Shown here: piece after piece, positions 26,270 through 34,661 of the stretch
How the letters are laid out: the number at the start of each line of letters is the position of its first letter
How positions within the stretch are numbered: position 1 is the first letter of the stretch
NCBI GenBank assembly: GCA_913047775.1
Contig: CAJWUE010000009.1
Span: 1 to 37,966 of the forward strand
DNA length: 37,966 nt
Origin: GCA-002731945 sp913047775
GTDB taxonomy: Bacteria; Pseudomonadota; Alphaproteobacteria; MED-G09
Direction: 5' to 3'
Made by a program: the position numbers and the translations under genes
The notes under the pieces: model-generated
Database searches by the model: none
What the model was told of the DNA's origin: nothing
What the model saw: the letters and a program-made list of their open reading frames with translations, nothing else

Positions 26270-26359
26270 AGAAGTCCGAGGGGTGCCGTATGGCTGAGAG
26301 GATAATTCTGACCCTTTGAACCTGATCCGGTTAATGCCGGCGTAGGAATAGGATATTCT
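26270..26359 (+). promoter_or_regulatory. TPP riboswitch (THI element)
   Basis: All conserved blocks of the thiamine-pyrophosphate aptamer are present in order: GAGGGGTGCC, GGCTGAGA, ACCCTTTGAACCTGATCCGG, TTAATGCCGGCGTAGGAA. P1 can be formed by AGAA-GTCC (26270-26277) with GGATATTCT (26351-26359) with one bulged A; P2 pairs GGGT with ACCC, and P3 pairs GCC with GGC around the loop GTAT. The expression platform runs from 26360 to the GTG start at 26406. CCCCTC (26369-26374) could pair with GAGGGG (26278-26283) inside the aptamer, while CTCATT (26372-26377) could pair with AATGAG (26394-26399) next to the start. This suggests a translational OFF switch for the receptor-permease pair. Confidence 0.96.
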
Positions 26360-26405
26360 TTACTACAGCCCCTCATTAATCAGATCTCCTAAAAATGAGT
26401 GCAAT

Positions 26406-28595
26406 GTGTATCAATCTATTAAAAAGACAATTTTTATCTTTTCCGTAATTATCAGTACAGGTCTTTCAGGACTTGAAATTGAGGAAATTGTTGTTAAAGC
26501 GAAGTTGATAGAAAGCAGCCTCCTTAAATTGCCTAACAGTATAACTATCATTAGGAATGAAGAAATAAACTATTCCCATGCCAATCATTTGGAAGACATC
26601 TTATATTTGGCTCCTAACGTTAATTATTCCAAAGGCGCCTCAAGAGGTAAATTCATTCAGATTCGCGGTATTGGAGAGAGAAGTGAATTCCGAGATCCTG
26701 TTAACTACTCGGTTGGTATACTGGTTGATGGTATTGATATGACAGGAATAGGTTTATCAGCTTCAACTTTTGATGTAGGTCAGATAGAAATTTTAAGAGG
26801 ACCACAAGGGACTTTATACGGGGCAAATGCTTTAGCTGGACTCATTAATGTCTCCAGCAAAATCCCTACTAATGATTTTTCTACGGAAGTTGAATTGGGT
26901 TTATCTGAGTATGGGGGAAAGAAAATATCTATTATTGTTAGCGACACTCCTAATCTAAACTTAGGATATCGTGTAGGGTTTAAAAATTATAAATCCGATG
27001 GATACATAAATAATACTTATTTAAGAAAAAATAACACTGACAATATAGATGAGACTAATTTTAAGGCTAAATTTAAATGGAAAAAAGAAAGGTTATCTCT
27101 AGATTTAACCGCTATTTATAGTGATGCTGATAACGGGTACGATAGTTTTAGCCTCGATAACAACAGAAAAACTTTGTCCGATCAACCCGGCCATGACAGG
27201 CAAGAGACTCAAGCTCTATCATTAAATTTTCTTTATGAATTCCATGATACCTCAGTTTTTGAGGGACTTATAAGTTTTGCACAATCCGATTTAGAATATG
27301 GCTTTGACGAAGATTGGAGTTATCCTGGTATTTGTGATGGTGCAGTTTGTGATAAGTCGATGTATGGATTTGATTGGTGGTACTCTTCTTTTGATAATTA
27401 TAGACGGGGTAATAAAAATGTAACTTTAGACATGCGTTATCTCTCAAAAACAAGTCATTTTCCGTGGGTTTTAGGAATTTATAATAGGAAACAAACAATA
27501 GATCTTCTAAGAATCTATACATATCAAGCCGATGATTTCAAAAGCAATTTAGATACAACCAATACTGCCATCTATGGGCAAGTCGACTTACCTTTGTTGA
27601 AGAAATTTATTTTTTCTTCCGGTTTTAGATTTGAGAGAAGAGAAGCTCATTATATCGACAATAATGCGCCTGCTCCCAATGATTTTGTTTGTATTATGAT
27701 TTATCCCAAACCAGAGAGTTGTTTATTTTATAATAACTTTAAAACTGCTGAAGATTTATGGGGAGGAAAGATATCTTTATCGTATGCATTGAATGGTGAA
27801 ACAAATTTCTATGCCTTAATATCGAGAGGATACAAGACCGGAGGAGTTAACACAGATGGCAGTATTAAAGAAGATAATCGTAGGTATGATACTGAAACTA
27901 TGCTGAATTATGAGCTAGGAATCAAAAAAATAACTGCTAATCAAAAATTTATAATTCATGGCTCAATTTTTTTTCAAAAAAGGGATGATATTCAAACCAA
28001 ACAATCAATAGTTAACTCTATTAGCGATGGGGTTTTAGGTGGAGTGTGTCCTTGTAGTTTCACTGATTATATTGGCAATGCCGTTTCAGGTAAAAATTAT
28101 GGAATTGAGATCCAAGCAGATTGGTTTGTTAACAAAGAACTTAGTTTTTCAACAAGCATCGGTTTGCTTGACACAGAGTTTGACAATTATTTAAGTTTCT
28201 CGCATAAGGATGCTGATACAAACTTGGCAATTCCTTATAATCTTGAAGGTAGAGATCAATCTCATGCCCCAAGTTACCAATATTCAATTTCTCTTCACTA
28301 CCAATTTGATCGTAATTTCTTTTTTAAGACTAGCCTTGAAGCAAAAGACTCGTTCTACTTTTCTGACAGGCATAATATTAGTTCTGAAAGCTATACATTG
28401 ATAAATTTATCTGCAGGTTACCAAAATAATCTCTGGGAGATTATATTGTATAGTAAAAATATTACCGATCAGGATTATCAGGTAAGAGGTTTTGGAAGCT
28501 TTGGTAACGATCCAAGAAAATTTTATGCGGTGGAGCCATACTATCAATATGGTCATCCTAAGGTTTTTGGTCTCAATGTTAGGAAATATTTTTGA
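26406..28595 (+). CDS. TonB-dependent outer-membrane receptor, probably for thiamine
   Basis: A 729-residue outer-membrane receptor with an N-terminal signal peptide (hydrophobic segment about 8-22), a TonB-box-like IEEIVVKAK (25-33), a plug domain (IQIRGIGERSEFRD, ILVDGID, IEILRGPQGTLYGANALAGLINV) and a long beta-barrel ending in aromatic NVRKYF. Control by a TPP riboswitch and a PnuC-type permease gene overlapping its stop codon indicate thiamine or a thiamine derivative as cargo. The start is a GTG; nearby ATGs at 26395 and 26404 are in another frame, and no in-frame ATG lies near the signal peptide. Substrate is inferred from context, not from barrel sequence. Confidence 0.9.
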   Translation: MYQSIKKTIFIFSVIISTGLSGLEIEEIVVKAKLIESSLLKLPNSITIIRNEEINYSHANHLEDILYLAPNVNYSKGASRGKFIQIRGIGERSEFRDPVNYSVGILVDGIDMTGIGLSASTFDVGQIEILRGPQGTLYGANALAGLINVSSKIPTNDFSTEVELGLSEYGGKKISIIVSDTPNLNLGYRVGFKNYKSDGYINNTYLRKNNTDNIDETNFKAKFKWKKERLSLDLTAIYSDADNGYDSFSLDNNRKTLSDQPGHDRQETQALSLNFLYEFHDTSVFEGLISFAQSDLEYGFDEDWSYPGICDGAVCDKSMYGFDWWYSSFDNYRRGNKNVTLDMRYLSKTSHFPWVLGIYNRKQTIDLLRIYTYQADDFKSNLDTTNTAIYGQVDLPLLKKFIFSSGFRFERREAHYIDNNAPAPNDFVCIMIYPKPESCLFYNNFKTAEDLWGGKISLSYALNGETNFYALISRGYKTGGVNTDGSIKEDNRRYDTETMLNYELGIKKITANQKFIIHGSIFFQKRDDIQTKQSIVNSISDGVLGGVCPCSFTDYIGNAVSGKNYGIEIQADWFVNKELSFSTSIGLLDTEFDNYLSFSHKDADTNLAIPYNLEGRDQSHAPSYQYSISLHYQFDRNFFFKTSLEAKDSFYFSDRHNISSESYTLINLSAGYQNNLWEIILYSKNITDQDYQVRGFGSFGNDPRKFYAVEPYYQYGHPKVFGLNVRKYF

Positions 28596-29173
28596 TGCAG
28601 TATGATTTCATTAGTATTTTCAATCTAGAGTTAATAGCTGTTTTATTGGCCTTAAGCTATCTGATATTGGCATCTCGTCAAAATATAATATGTTGGTATG
28701 CTGCGCTTGTAAGTACTTCCATATATACCTACCTGTATTGGGATGTGTCACTTTATATGGAATCTTTATTGAATGTTTATTATTTCGTAATGGCCATATA
28801 CGGCTTGTCTCAATGGAAAAAGAAAGAAAAAAGCGAAAATTCGATAGATATATGGTCATTTAAGAAACATTCGATAATCATTAGTCTAATAATTGTTTTA
28901 AGTTTTATTTCGGGAATTTTTCTTTCCGAGACGAATGCTGAAAACCCTTTTTTGGACTCCTTTACAACCTGGGGTTCTGTCATAACAACCTATATGGTTG
29001 CAAAAAAAATCCTTACAAATTGGATTTTTTGGATCGTTATAAATTCTGTTGGTATATTTCTTAATTTTGATAAGGGTCTTATAATGACTGCCCTATTATT
29101 ATTTATTTATCAAATTATCTCAGCAATAGGATTTATTTCTTGGAGAAGATCTTACTATGAACAGATTGGTTGA
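28595..29173 (+). CDS. pnuT: PnuC-family vitamin permease, probable thiamine transporter (PnuT)
   Basis: An inner-membrane protein of 192 residues with about seven hydrophobic segments. Features of the PnuC family include the N-terminal ELIAVLLALSYLILASRQNI, the WYAALVSTSIYTYLYWD stretch, the YYFVMAIYGLSQWKK motif, and the C-terminal NWIFWIVINSVGIFLNFDKG with a final GFISWRR. PnuC proteins move nicotinamide riboside, riboflavin or thiamine by facilitated diffusion with intracellular phosphorylation trapping. The TPP riboswitch on this operon points to thiamine (PnuT). The ATG shares one base with the receptor stop codon (TGATG); a TTG one codon earlier is a possible alternative. No thiamine kinase gene is visible here. 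Confidence 0.85.
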   Translation: MQYDFISIFNLELIAVLLALSYLILASRQNIICWYAALVSTSIYTYLYWDVSLYMESLLNVYYFVMAIYGLSQWKKKEKSENSIDIWSFKKHSIIISLIIVLSFISGIFLSETNAENPFLDSFTTWGSVITTYMVAKKILTNWIFWIVINSVGIFLNFDKGLIMTALLLFIYQIISAIGFISWRRSYYEQIG

Positions 29174-29190
29174 TATCAAGAAATTAATGC

Positions 29191-30093
29191 CTAGATGTCA
29201 ACAATATTTCTATCTTTCATCCCTTTTTGAACTACGTCTTTAATTTTTTCCAAAGCACGAACTTCAATTTGTCTGACTCTTTCTCTACTTATGTCATATT
29301 TTTCACTTAACTCCTCAAGAGTCAAAGTGTCCTCATCCAACCTTCTTGTTTGGATGATATCAAGTTCGCGTTCGTTGAGAATCTCTAAAGCTTCAGTAAT
29401 TAACTCTTTTCTTAAACTAGCTTCTTCTTTTTCATCATATATTTCTTCTTGAGTTGGATCTTGAGAGACGAGCCAATCTTGCCATTCAGCACTTGATTCA
29501 CCATCGGATGAAACCTGCGCATTAAGAGAGGGGTCAAAGCCTGCTAATCTTCTGTTCATATTTATTACTTCCTTTTTTGGAGCATTTAATTGTTCGGAAA
29601 TTTTTTCTAAATTTTCTGGATTTAAATCACCTTCTTCATATGCTTGGATCTGATTTTTAGCGCGCCTTAAATTGAAAAATAATTTTTTTTGAATTGCAGT
29701 TGTTCCTATTTTAACTAATGACCAAGATCTCAATATATATTCTTGCATAGCTGCTTTAATCCACCACATTGCATAGGTTGCTAAACGAAAACCTTTTTCT
29801 GGATCAAATTTTTGTGCGGCTTGCATCAGCCCAACGTTACCTTCAGAAATTATGTCAGTAATAGGTAGGCCATAACCTTTGTATCCCATAGCAATCTTCG
29901 CAACCAACCGGAGGTGGCTTGTCACCAGAGAATGGGCAGCTTGCGTGTCCCCATGGACCTGCCAACTCTTAGCAAGAGTATATTCTTCTTCCGCACTTAA
30001 CATTGGAAACTTTTTAATTTCCGTCATATAATTGCTTAATCCAATATCCCCTGATAGAACAGGCAAATTAATTTTATTTTTTCCTTTAGCCAT
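29191..30093 (-). CDS. rpoH: RNA polymerase sigma factor RpoH (sigma-32)
   Basis: Heat-shock sigma factor of 300 residues. Region 2 shows SHLRLVAKIAMGYKGYGLP and DIISEGNVGLMQAAQKFDPE, then FRLATYAMWWIKAAMQEYIL. The RpoH box QKKLFFNLRR is at 135-144, which separates it from RpoD and RpoS. Region 4 ends with the helix-turn-helix LEELSEKYDISRERVRQIEV. It follows rluD by 57 bases on the same strand, and an AAGGAAAAG ribosome site precedes the ATG. It ends 17 bases from the convergent pnuT stop. Confidence 0.96.
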   Translation of the reverse strand: MAKGKNKINLPVLSGDIGLSNYMTEIKKFPMLSAEEEYTLAKSWQVHGDTQAAHSLVTSHLRLVAKIAMGYKGYGLPITDIISEGNVGLMQAAQKFDPEKGFRLATYAMWWIKAAMQEYILRSWSLVKIGTTAIQKKLFFNLRRAKNQIQAYEEGDLNPENLEKISEQLNAPKKEVINMNRRLAGFDPSLNAQVSSDGESSAEWQDWLVSQDPTQEEIYDEKEEASLRKELITEALEILNERELDIIQTRRLDEDTLTLEELSEKYDISRERVRQIEVRALEKIKDVVQKGMKDRNIVDI

Positions 30094-30150
30094 AATTATT
30101 ACTTTTCCTTTATATGGAGATGATTCGTGCCAAAGTAAAGACCTGAGATA

Positions 30151-31158
30151 TTATAACAAATCTATTAGATTTTGCATGTCATATGGTGGTTCTTCTTTGT
30201 ATTTCAATATTTTACCTGTCCTTGGGTGTTCAAAGCCAAGTAAATATGCATGCAATGCTTGTCTATTCTGGAGGGGTTTAAAGTGCGATTGAACATCTTC
30301 GTTCAGTTTATTTATCTTGGATTTATATCCTGATCCATAAAGAGGATCACCAATCACTGGAAGATTGATATGATTTAGATGGACACGGATTTGATGGGTT
30401 CTTCCAGTTTCAAGCTTACATTCAATAAGTGAAAAACCTAATTCCTTATTCGACTTTATTTTTTTCCAATACGTTACTGCATTTTTATTGTTTGGTTTTT
30501 TGTTTAAAAAGACTGTCATCTTTTTTCTGTTTCTGTGAGATCTACCTATAAAGTTCTTAATTTCCCCTAATTTGTTGTTTGGAACCCCCCAGACCAAAGC
30601 CTTATAAGCACGTTGTAGTTTTCCATCTTTTCCATGACTTGCAAATTGTTTCGAAAGATTTTCATGAGATTTATCATTCTTTGCTATAACCATTAACCCA
30701 CTTGTATCTTTGTCTAGTCTATGAACTATACCAGGTCTTTTTTCTCCTCCTATTCCGGATAAGCTATCCCCGCAATGAGAAATCAATGCATTCACAAGTG
30801 TTCTATCATAGTTTCCCGGGGCAGGGTGGACCACCAGACCTACTGGTTTATTTAGAACGATTATATCATCATCCTCATGGACAATATTTAGAGGCATATT
30901 CTGTCCCAAGGGTTTAGGATCAATTGCCTCGGGGATATGCAAATAGTAAGCTTCCCCTATCTTTACCTTATACGCAGGATCATCAATTGATATTAATTTT
31001 TTGTTCTTTCCTACGAATAAAGCATTACTTAGAATGAGATTTTTTAATCTCGTTCTACTAAGGTCTTCAATCTTTTTGACTAAGAATTGATCTAATCTTA
31101 TACCTACATCTTCTTTAGAGACTTTATATGTTATAATTTTTTTCTCGGAATTATTCAT
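30151..31158 (-). CDS. rluD: 23S rRNA pseudouridine synthase, RluD/RluA family
   Basis: A 335-residue pseudouridine synthase with an N-terminal S4-type RNA-binding domain (VGIRLDQFLVKKIEDLSRTR, about 18-37) and the catalytic motif HRLDKDTSG at 146-154 with the nucleophile D149. The RTHQIRVHLNHINLPVIGDPLYG block near residue 250 completes the family pattern. S4 domain plus length favours RluD (23S helix 69) over RluA. Its start codon is one base away from the start of the divergent small gene at 31160, so each promoter must lie within the neighbour's coding region. rluD-rpoH adjacency is frequent in alphaproteobacteria. Confidence 0.93.
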   Translation of the reverse strand: MNNSEKKIITYKVSKEDVGIRLDQFLVKKIEDLSRTRLKNLILSNALFVGKNKKLISIDDPAYKVKIGEAYYLHIPEAIDPKPLGQNMPLNIVHEDDDIIVLNKPVGLVVHPAPGNYDRTLVNALISHCGDSLSGIGGEKRPGIVHRLDKDTSGLMVIAKNDKSHENLSKQFASHGKDGKLQRAYKALVWGVPNNKLGEIKNFIGRSHRNRKKMTVFLNKKPNNKNAVTYWKKIKSNKELGFSLIECKLETGRTHQIRVHLNHINLPVIGDPLYGSGYKSKINKLNEDVQSHFKPLQNRQALHAYLLGFEHPRTGKILKYKEEPPYDMQNLIDLL

Positions 31159-31159
31159 T

Positions 31160-31297
31160 ATGAAACAAAAACCTCAGCAAGATAACAACTATATCGTTTT
31201 AAAAACGATTGTCATTATTTTGGGAATTATTTTAGTTATTGGTTTTGCTATTGTTGTCACAACAATTATTTACAGGTCTGCTCAACTCCTGACTTGA
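31160..31297 (+). CDS. Small membrane protein (45 aa), DUF6476-like by position
   Basis: The frame ATG to TGA encodes 45 residues: a short polar N-terminus (MKQKPQQDNNY), one strong hydrophobic helix (about 13-37, with TIVIILGIILVIGFAIVV) and a short polar end. A single-membrane-span protein divergent from rluD, often annotated DUF6476, is common in alphaproteobacteria, and this fits in position and topology though it is about half as long. It begins one base from the rluD start and its last 16 bases overlap the 3' end of the antisense FTR1 gene. No clear ribosome site is visible, so the gene is plausible but not proven. Confidence 0.55.
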   Translation: MKQKPQQDNNYIVLKTIVIILGIILVIGFAIVVTTIIYRSAQLLT

Positions 31298-32169
31298 TAA
31301 AAGGAATACCACATTCTTATTCCGAATAGCAAAGATAGAAGCCACAATATTAGTTCCACCCAATTCGGATTACTGTTGTATCCAAAGAATCCTTTAAGAA
31401 AAACACCTACAGAGCCTTTATCATGTAGTATGTGATAGTAATTATTTTTTTTAGTTTTAAACGTGTAAAAAATTTCGTTATCATTTTCTGATAAAGTCTC
31501 TTTCGGTTGGAAAATATCCCAAACACGTGCAATTTCATTCTCATTAATATTATTACTTTTAACCAAATATTCTTCTGCTTCATGCGTCCCATAAGCAATC
31601 ATACCTGCTGCAAAGAACACCAATAAGAGGGTAGTAACTTGAAAAAAGGATCGTAGGTTAACCCTTTTGCCTTGAATGACAACGATGTAACCAACAAAAA
31701 CCGCGAGAACAATTCCAAGAAGAAATCCTATATATGAAAAAGTACCCGTACTTGTAAAACTCGCTATTAGGAATAGGGCAGTCTCAAAACCTTCTCTGAG
31801 TATAGAAAAGAAAACTAATAGAAACAAAGCAAGTCCAGAACCTGTAAGAGAGGACTTAACGGATTCTTCAATTTCATTTCTGTTACCAACATGTTTTGCA
31901 AGCCAGAAGATTACATAAAAAAGAATAACAGCAGTTATGTACATAAAGATTGCTTCAAAAAGTTTTTCGTAAGATGTATTTCCTACACTCTCATTAATAG
32001 ATGTTAATATGTAAGCAACTATCATACTTGCCCCAACGGAAGATAGAACAGCATACCAAAGTAGCATCTTCTCTCGGGTTAAATTATTTTTCTGTAAGAC
32101 AGTGTAAATAATCCCTACAATTAATGATGCTTCAAGGCACTCTCGGAAAGTAATTATAAATTCATTCAT
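31282..32169 (-). CDS. FTR1-family iron permease
   Basis: A high-affinity iron permease of the inner membrane, 295 residues, with about seven membrane segments. Two iron-binding REXXE motifs are visible: RECLE at residues 9-13 and REGFE at 125-129, the defining feature of FTR1/EfeU. A periplasmic loop of about 60 residues (around ARVWDIFQPKETL and NNYYHILHDKG) precedes the last helix. The frame extends 17 codons upstream, but the ATG at 32169 gives the family start MNEFIITFRECLE and has an AGG-type site before it. It is divergent from the FecA-like receptor gene, suggesting joint iron control. No EfeO or EfeB partner is present here. Confidence 0.9.
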   Translation of the reverse strand: MNEFIITFRECLEASLIVGIIYTVLQKNNLTREKMLLWYAVLSSVGASMIVAYILTSINESVGNTSYEKLFEAIFMYITAVILFYVIFWLAKHVGNRNEIEESVKSSLTGSGLALFLLVFFSILREGFETALFLIASFTSTGTFSYIGFLLGIVLAVFVGYIVVIQGKRVNLRSFFQVTTLLLVFFAAGMIAYGTHEAEEYLVKSNNINENEIARVWDIFQPKETLSENDNEIFYTFKTKKNNYYHILHDKGSVGVFLKGFFGYNSNPNWVELILWLLSLLFGIRMWYSFYQVRS

Positions 32170-32361
32170 TATTTTGAGCCTATCCTTTTTGTAATTAATA
32201 ATTATTATCAAATAATGCAATTAAGTAATTTTTTCAATAACAAATTTATTAAATGTTTATAAAAGTCGCAGAAAACTAACAAAAATTAATAAATTTTATA
32301 GTTGCAACTAATTCTCAATTACTTTAAATATGCGAATGATTATTAATTGCGAGTATTTTTT
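32170..32361. promoter_or_regulatory. Divergent iron-gene control region with Fur-like sequences
   Basis: This AT-rich gap holds the promoters of the FTR1 permease and the FecA-like receptor. AATAATTATTATCAAATAAT (32197-32216) lies 28 bases before the permease ATG, and TGCAACTAATTCTCAATTAC (32303-32322) lies about 40 bases before the receptor ATG. Both partly match Fur/Mur-type boxes, the latter through its ATTCTCA half. A third AT-rich imperfect palindrome is near 32331-32352. Matching is by eye and the background is AT-rich, so individual sites are tentative. Confidence 0.35.
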
Positions 32362-34581
32362 ATGAATAAAGCTTTTACTTTTTTATTTTTTGCTACCTTA
32401 GGATTTAACTTTACTATTCATGCTCAAGATGATCGAAATTCAATTGATCCGATAGATGAGCTACTTGTAGTAAGTTCCAAAGCAGATGTTTTTAAGATTC
32501 CAGGTTCAGTAGCTTTTATCAGTGAGGAAGATTTGTTAATTCATAATTATATGGATATTCAAAGAATTCTTCAGCAAATACCAGGAGTAAACATTCAGGA
32601 AGAAGATGGAATTGGTTTAAGGCCTAATATAGGATTAAGGGCTGCTCAAACTGAACGTAACGGCAAGATCACCGTCATGGAGGATGGTATACTTATTGCT
32701 CCAGCAGCTTATGCGTCTCCTTCAGCTTATTATTTCCCTCGATCTACTAGAATACAATCGGTGGAAGTGGTGAAAGGGCCCGCTGCAATTAAATACGGAC
32801 CTAGAACTGTGGGAGGATCTATTAATCTCATTTCGACAAGGATACCCGAGGAGTTTTCTGGTAATTTAAAAGCTAGGCTTGGAACAGACAACCAAACTAC
32901 TATTCATACCTATGTAGGTGGTACTACTGGTAATATTGGTTTTCTTCTTGAAGTCCTTCAAGAGGAAGGTGATGGATTTAAAAGTATTTCCACTGGTAAA
33001 GATGTAGGTTATGAAATTGAATCTTATGTTGGCAAGCTTAGATACCAGGATAAAATTTTTGGTGTTGAGCAAGTCTTTCAAGTTAAAGCGGAATGGACTG
33101 ATGAAAATTCAAACGAAACATATCTAGGCTTGACTGAAGAAGATTATAATTTGAATCCCTATTCAAGATATGCCGCAAGTCAGTTAGATAATATGGACAA
33201 TGAACATCTTCAGGGCGTGTTTACTCATCAAATTGTATTCAATGCAGATACTACTCTTACAACAGCGTTGTACTATAACGAAACAGCTAGAAATTGGTAT
33301 AAACTTGACGAAGTTGGAAATGTTAAAATTGGTTCACTTTTAAAAAGCCCTGCTAGTTATATTGGTCAAATGCTTGTTGCAAAAGGTGGTAACAGTTCAG
33401 CGGCATGTTTAGCTTCATCAGATTCTACTAATTGTAATACTAGCGATCTAAAAGTAAAAGCCAATAACCGAGAATATTTCTCTAAAGGTTACCAATTTAT
33501 ATTTAAGACTCTTTTTGAAACTGGCTCAGTTTCTCATGAAATTGAAATTGGTTTCAGAGATCATGAAGATGAAATGGATCGTTATGAATTTGCAGATTAC
33601 TATTATATTCAAGGCGGGACTCCTAAGATTTATAAATCAGGTACACCTGGATCAGATTCTAATCGTCTTGAACAGGCTGAAGCTACTTCTGCATATATTT
33701 CTGATTTAATAGCTTTCTCAAATTTCTCTATTCTATTGGCAGCTAGAATGGAAGATATTGATAGCCAAAGAGTTGATTATGGAAAAGAAGACCCTAATAG
33801 GGTTGGTGCTCCCAAAATTAACTCAGTTTCATATGATGAAATCATGCCTAGTGTTGGTGTAACATATCAAGTAAATGAGGCCCTTCAATTGCTTGCTGGT
33901 GTCTATAGAGGTTTTTCACCAACATCAGTTAAATCTGATAATTTTGAGGAGTCGACTAACTCTGAATTTGGTATCCGTTATATTGGAAACGGATTTAGCT
34001 TTTCAGCAATTGCATTCATGAGTGATTATGAAAATCTCACCGGTATATGTACTGCCTCTTCAGGTGGAGATTGTGATATTGGTGATTCATTTTCTGCCGG
34101 CGAAGCGGAAGTTTCTGGACTAGAGCTATCTTTCGCATGGTTACCATCCTTAATAGATGGCATAGAAACACCAGTAACATTTGCTTATACTTTTCAAGAA
34201 ACAGAATTCCAAGATAGTTTCAAAAGCGGATATGGTTTATGGGGCGAGGTGGAAAATGGAGACGAATTCGCTTACATGCCAGAAAATCTTCTAAATCTTA
34301 TTATCGGTGTGCATTCCGATAGATGGGGTGTTGATGCTACTATCAATTTTAAGGACAAGATGAGAACTTCTGGTGGTTCAGGGTACGATGAATATTCAAT
34401 TGAAGATCGAACTGTCGTAGATTTAAGTAGTTATTTTTCTCCTGATTTAGACTCAGGGATTCAGATTACTCTAAATATTCAGAATCTTTTTGACGAAGAA
34501 TATAGTGTTTCATGGCACCCTGCTGGAAAACGACCAGGCAAGCCACAAACTGTCTTAGCGGGAATACGAGCCTCATTTTAA
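32362..34581 (+). CDS. TonB-dependent receptor, FecA-like (ferric citrate/siderophore type)
   Basis: A 739-residue outer-membrane receptor. The chosen ATG gives a clean signal peptide (MNKAFTFLFFATLGFNFTIHA, cleavage before QDD); a TTG five codons earlier also fits the frame. The plug includes GVNIQEEDGIGLRPNIGLR, VMEDGILIAPAAYASPSAYY and VEVVKGPAAIKYGPRTVGGS, closely resembling E. coli FecA (LEDGIPLAPAPYG and RGAGAIRYGPQTVGG). The barrel ends HPAGKRPGKPQTVLAGIRASF, also like iron receptors. No FecA-type N-terminal signalling domain is present, so it is a transport-only receptor. It is divergent from the FTR1 permease and next to heme-synthesis genes, which supports ferric-chelate uptake; the exact ligand is unknown. 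Confidence 0.88.
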   Translation: MNKAFTFLFFATLGFNFTIHAQDDRNSIDPIDELLVVSSKADVFKIPGSVAFISEEDLLIHNYMDIQRILQQIPGVNIQEEDGIGLRPNIGLRAAQTERNGKITVMEDGILIAPAAYASPSAYYFPRSTRIQSVEVVKGPAAIKYGPRTVGGSINLISTRIPEEFSGNLKARLGTDNQTTIHTYVGGTTGNIGFLLEVLQEEGDGFKSISTGKDVGYEIESYVGKLRYQDKIFGVEQVFQVKAEWTDENSNETYLGLTEEDYNLNPYSRYAASQLDNMDNEHLQGVFTHQIVFNADTTLTTALYYNETARNWYKLDEVGNVKIGSLLKSPASYIGQMLVAKGGNSSAACLASSDSTNCNTSDLKVKANNREYFSKGYQFIFKTLFETGSVSHEIEIGFRDHEDEMDRYEFADYYYIQGGTPKIYKSGTPGSDSNRLEQAEATSAYISDLIAFSNFSILLAARMEDIDSQRVDYGKEDPNRVGAPKINSVSYDEIMPSVGVTYQVNEALQLLAGVYRGFSPTSVKSDNFEESTNSEFGIRYIGNGFSFSAIAFMSDYENLTGICTASSGGDCDIGDSFSAGEAEVSGLELSFAWLPSLIDGIETPVTFAYTFQETEFQDSFKSGYGLWGEVENGDEFAYMPENLLNLIIGVHSDRWGVDATINFKDKMRTSGGSGYDEYSIEDRTVVDLSSYFSPDLDSGIQITLNIQNLFDEEYSVSWHPAGKRPGKPQTVLAGIRASF

Positions 34582-34661
34582 TTTATTTTAAGAGGTAGTT
34601 GTGGATTAATATATAAGATATCTAAACACAGTTGAGAATCTATTAGTTGCTTTTCAAGTTT

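Noticed and set aside
34582..34661. Gap between the FecA-like receptor and hemA, inspected for a bidirectional terminator or small RNA
   Set aside because: No stable hairpin or conserved element was visible.
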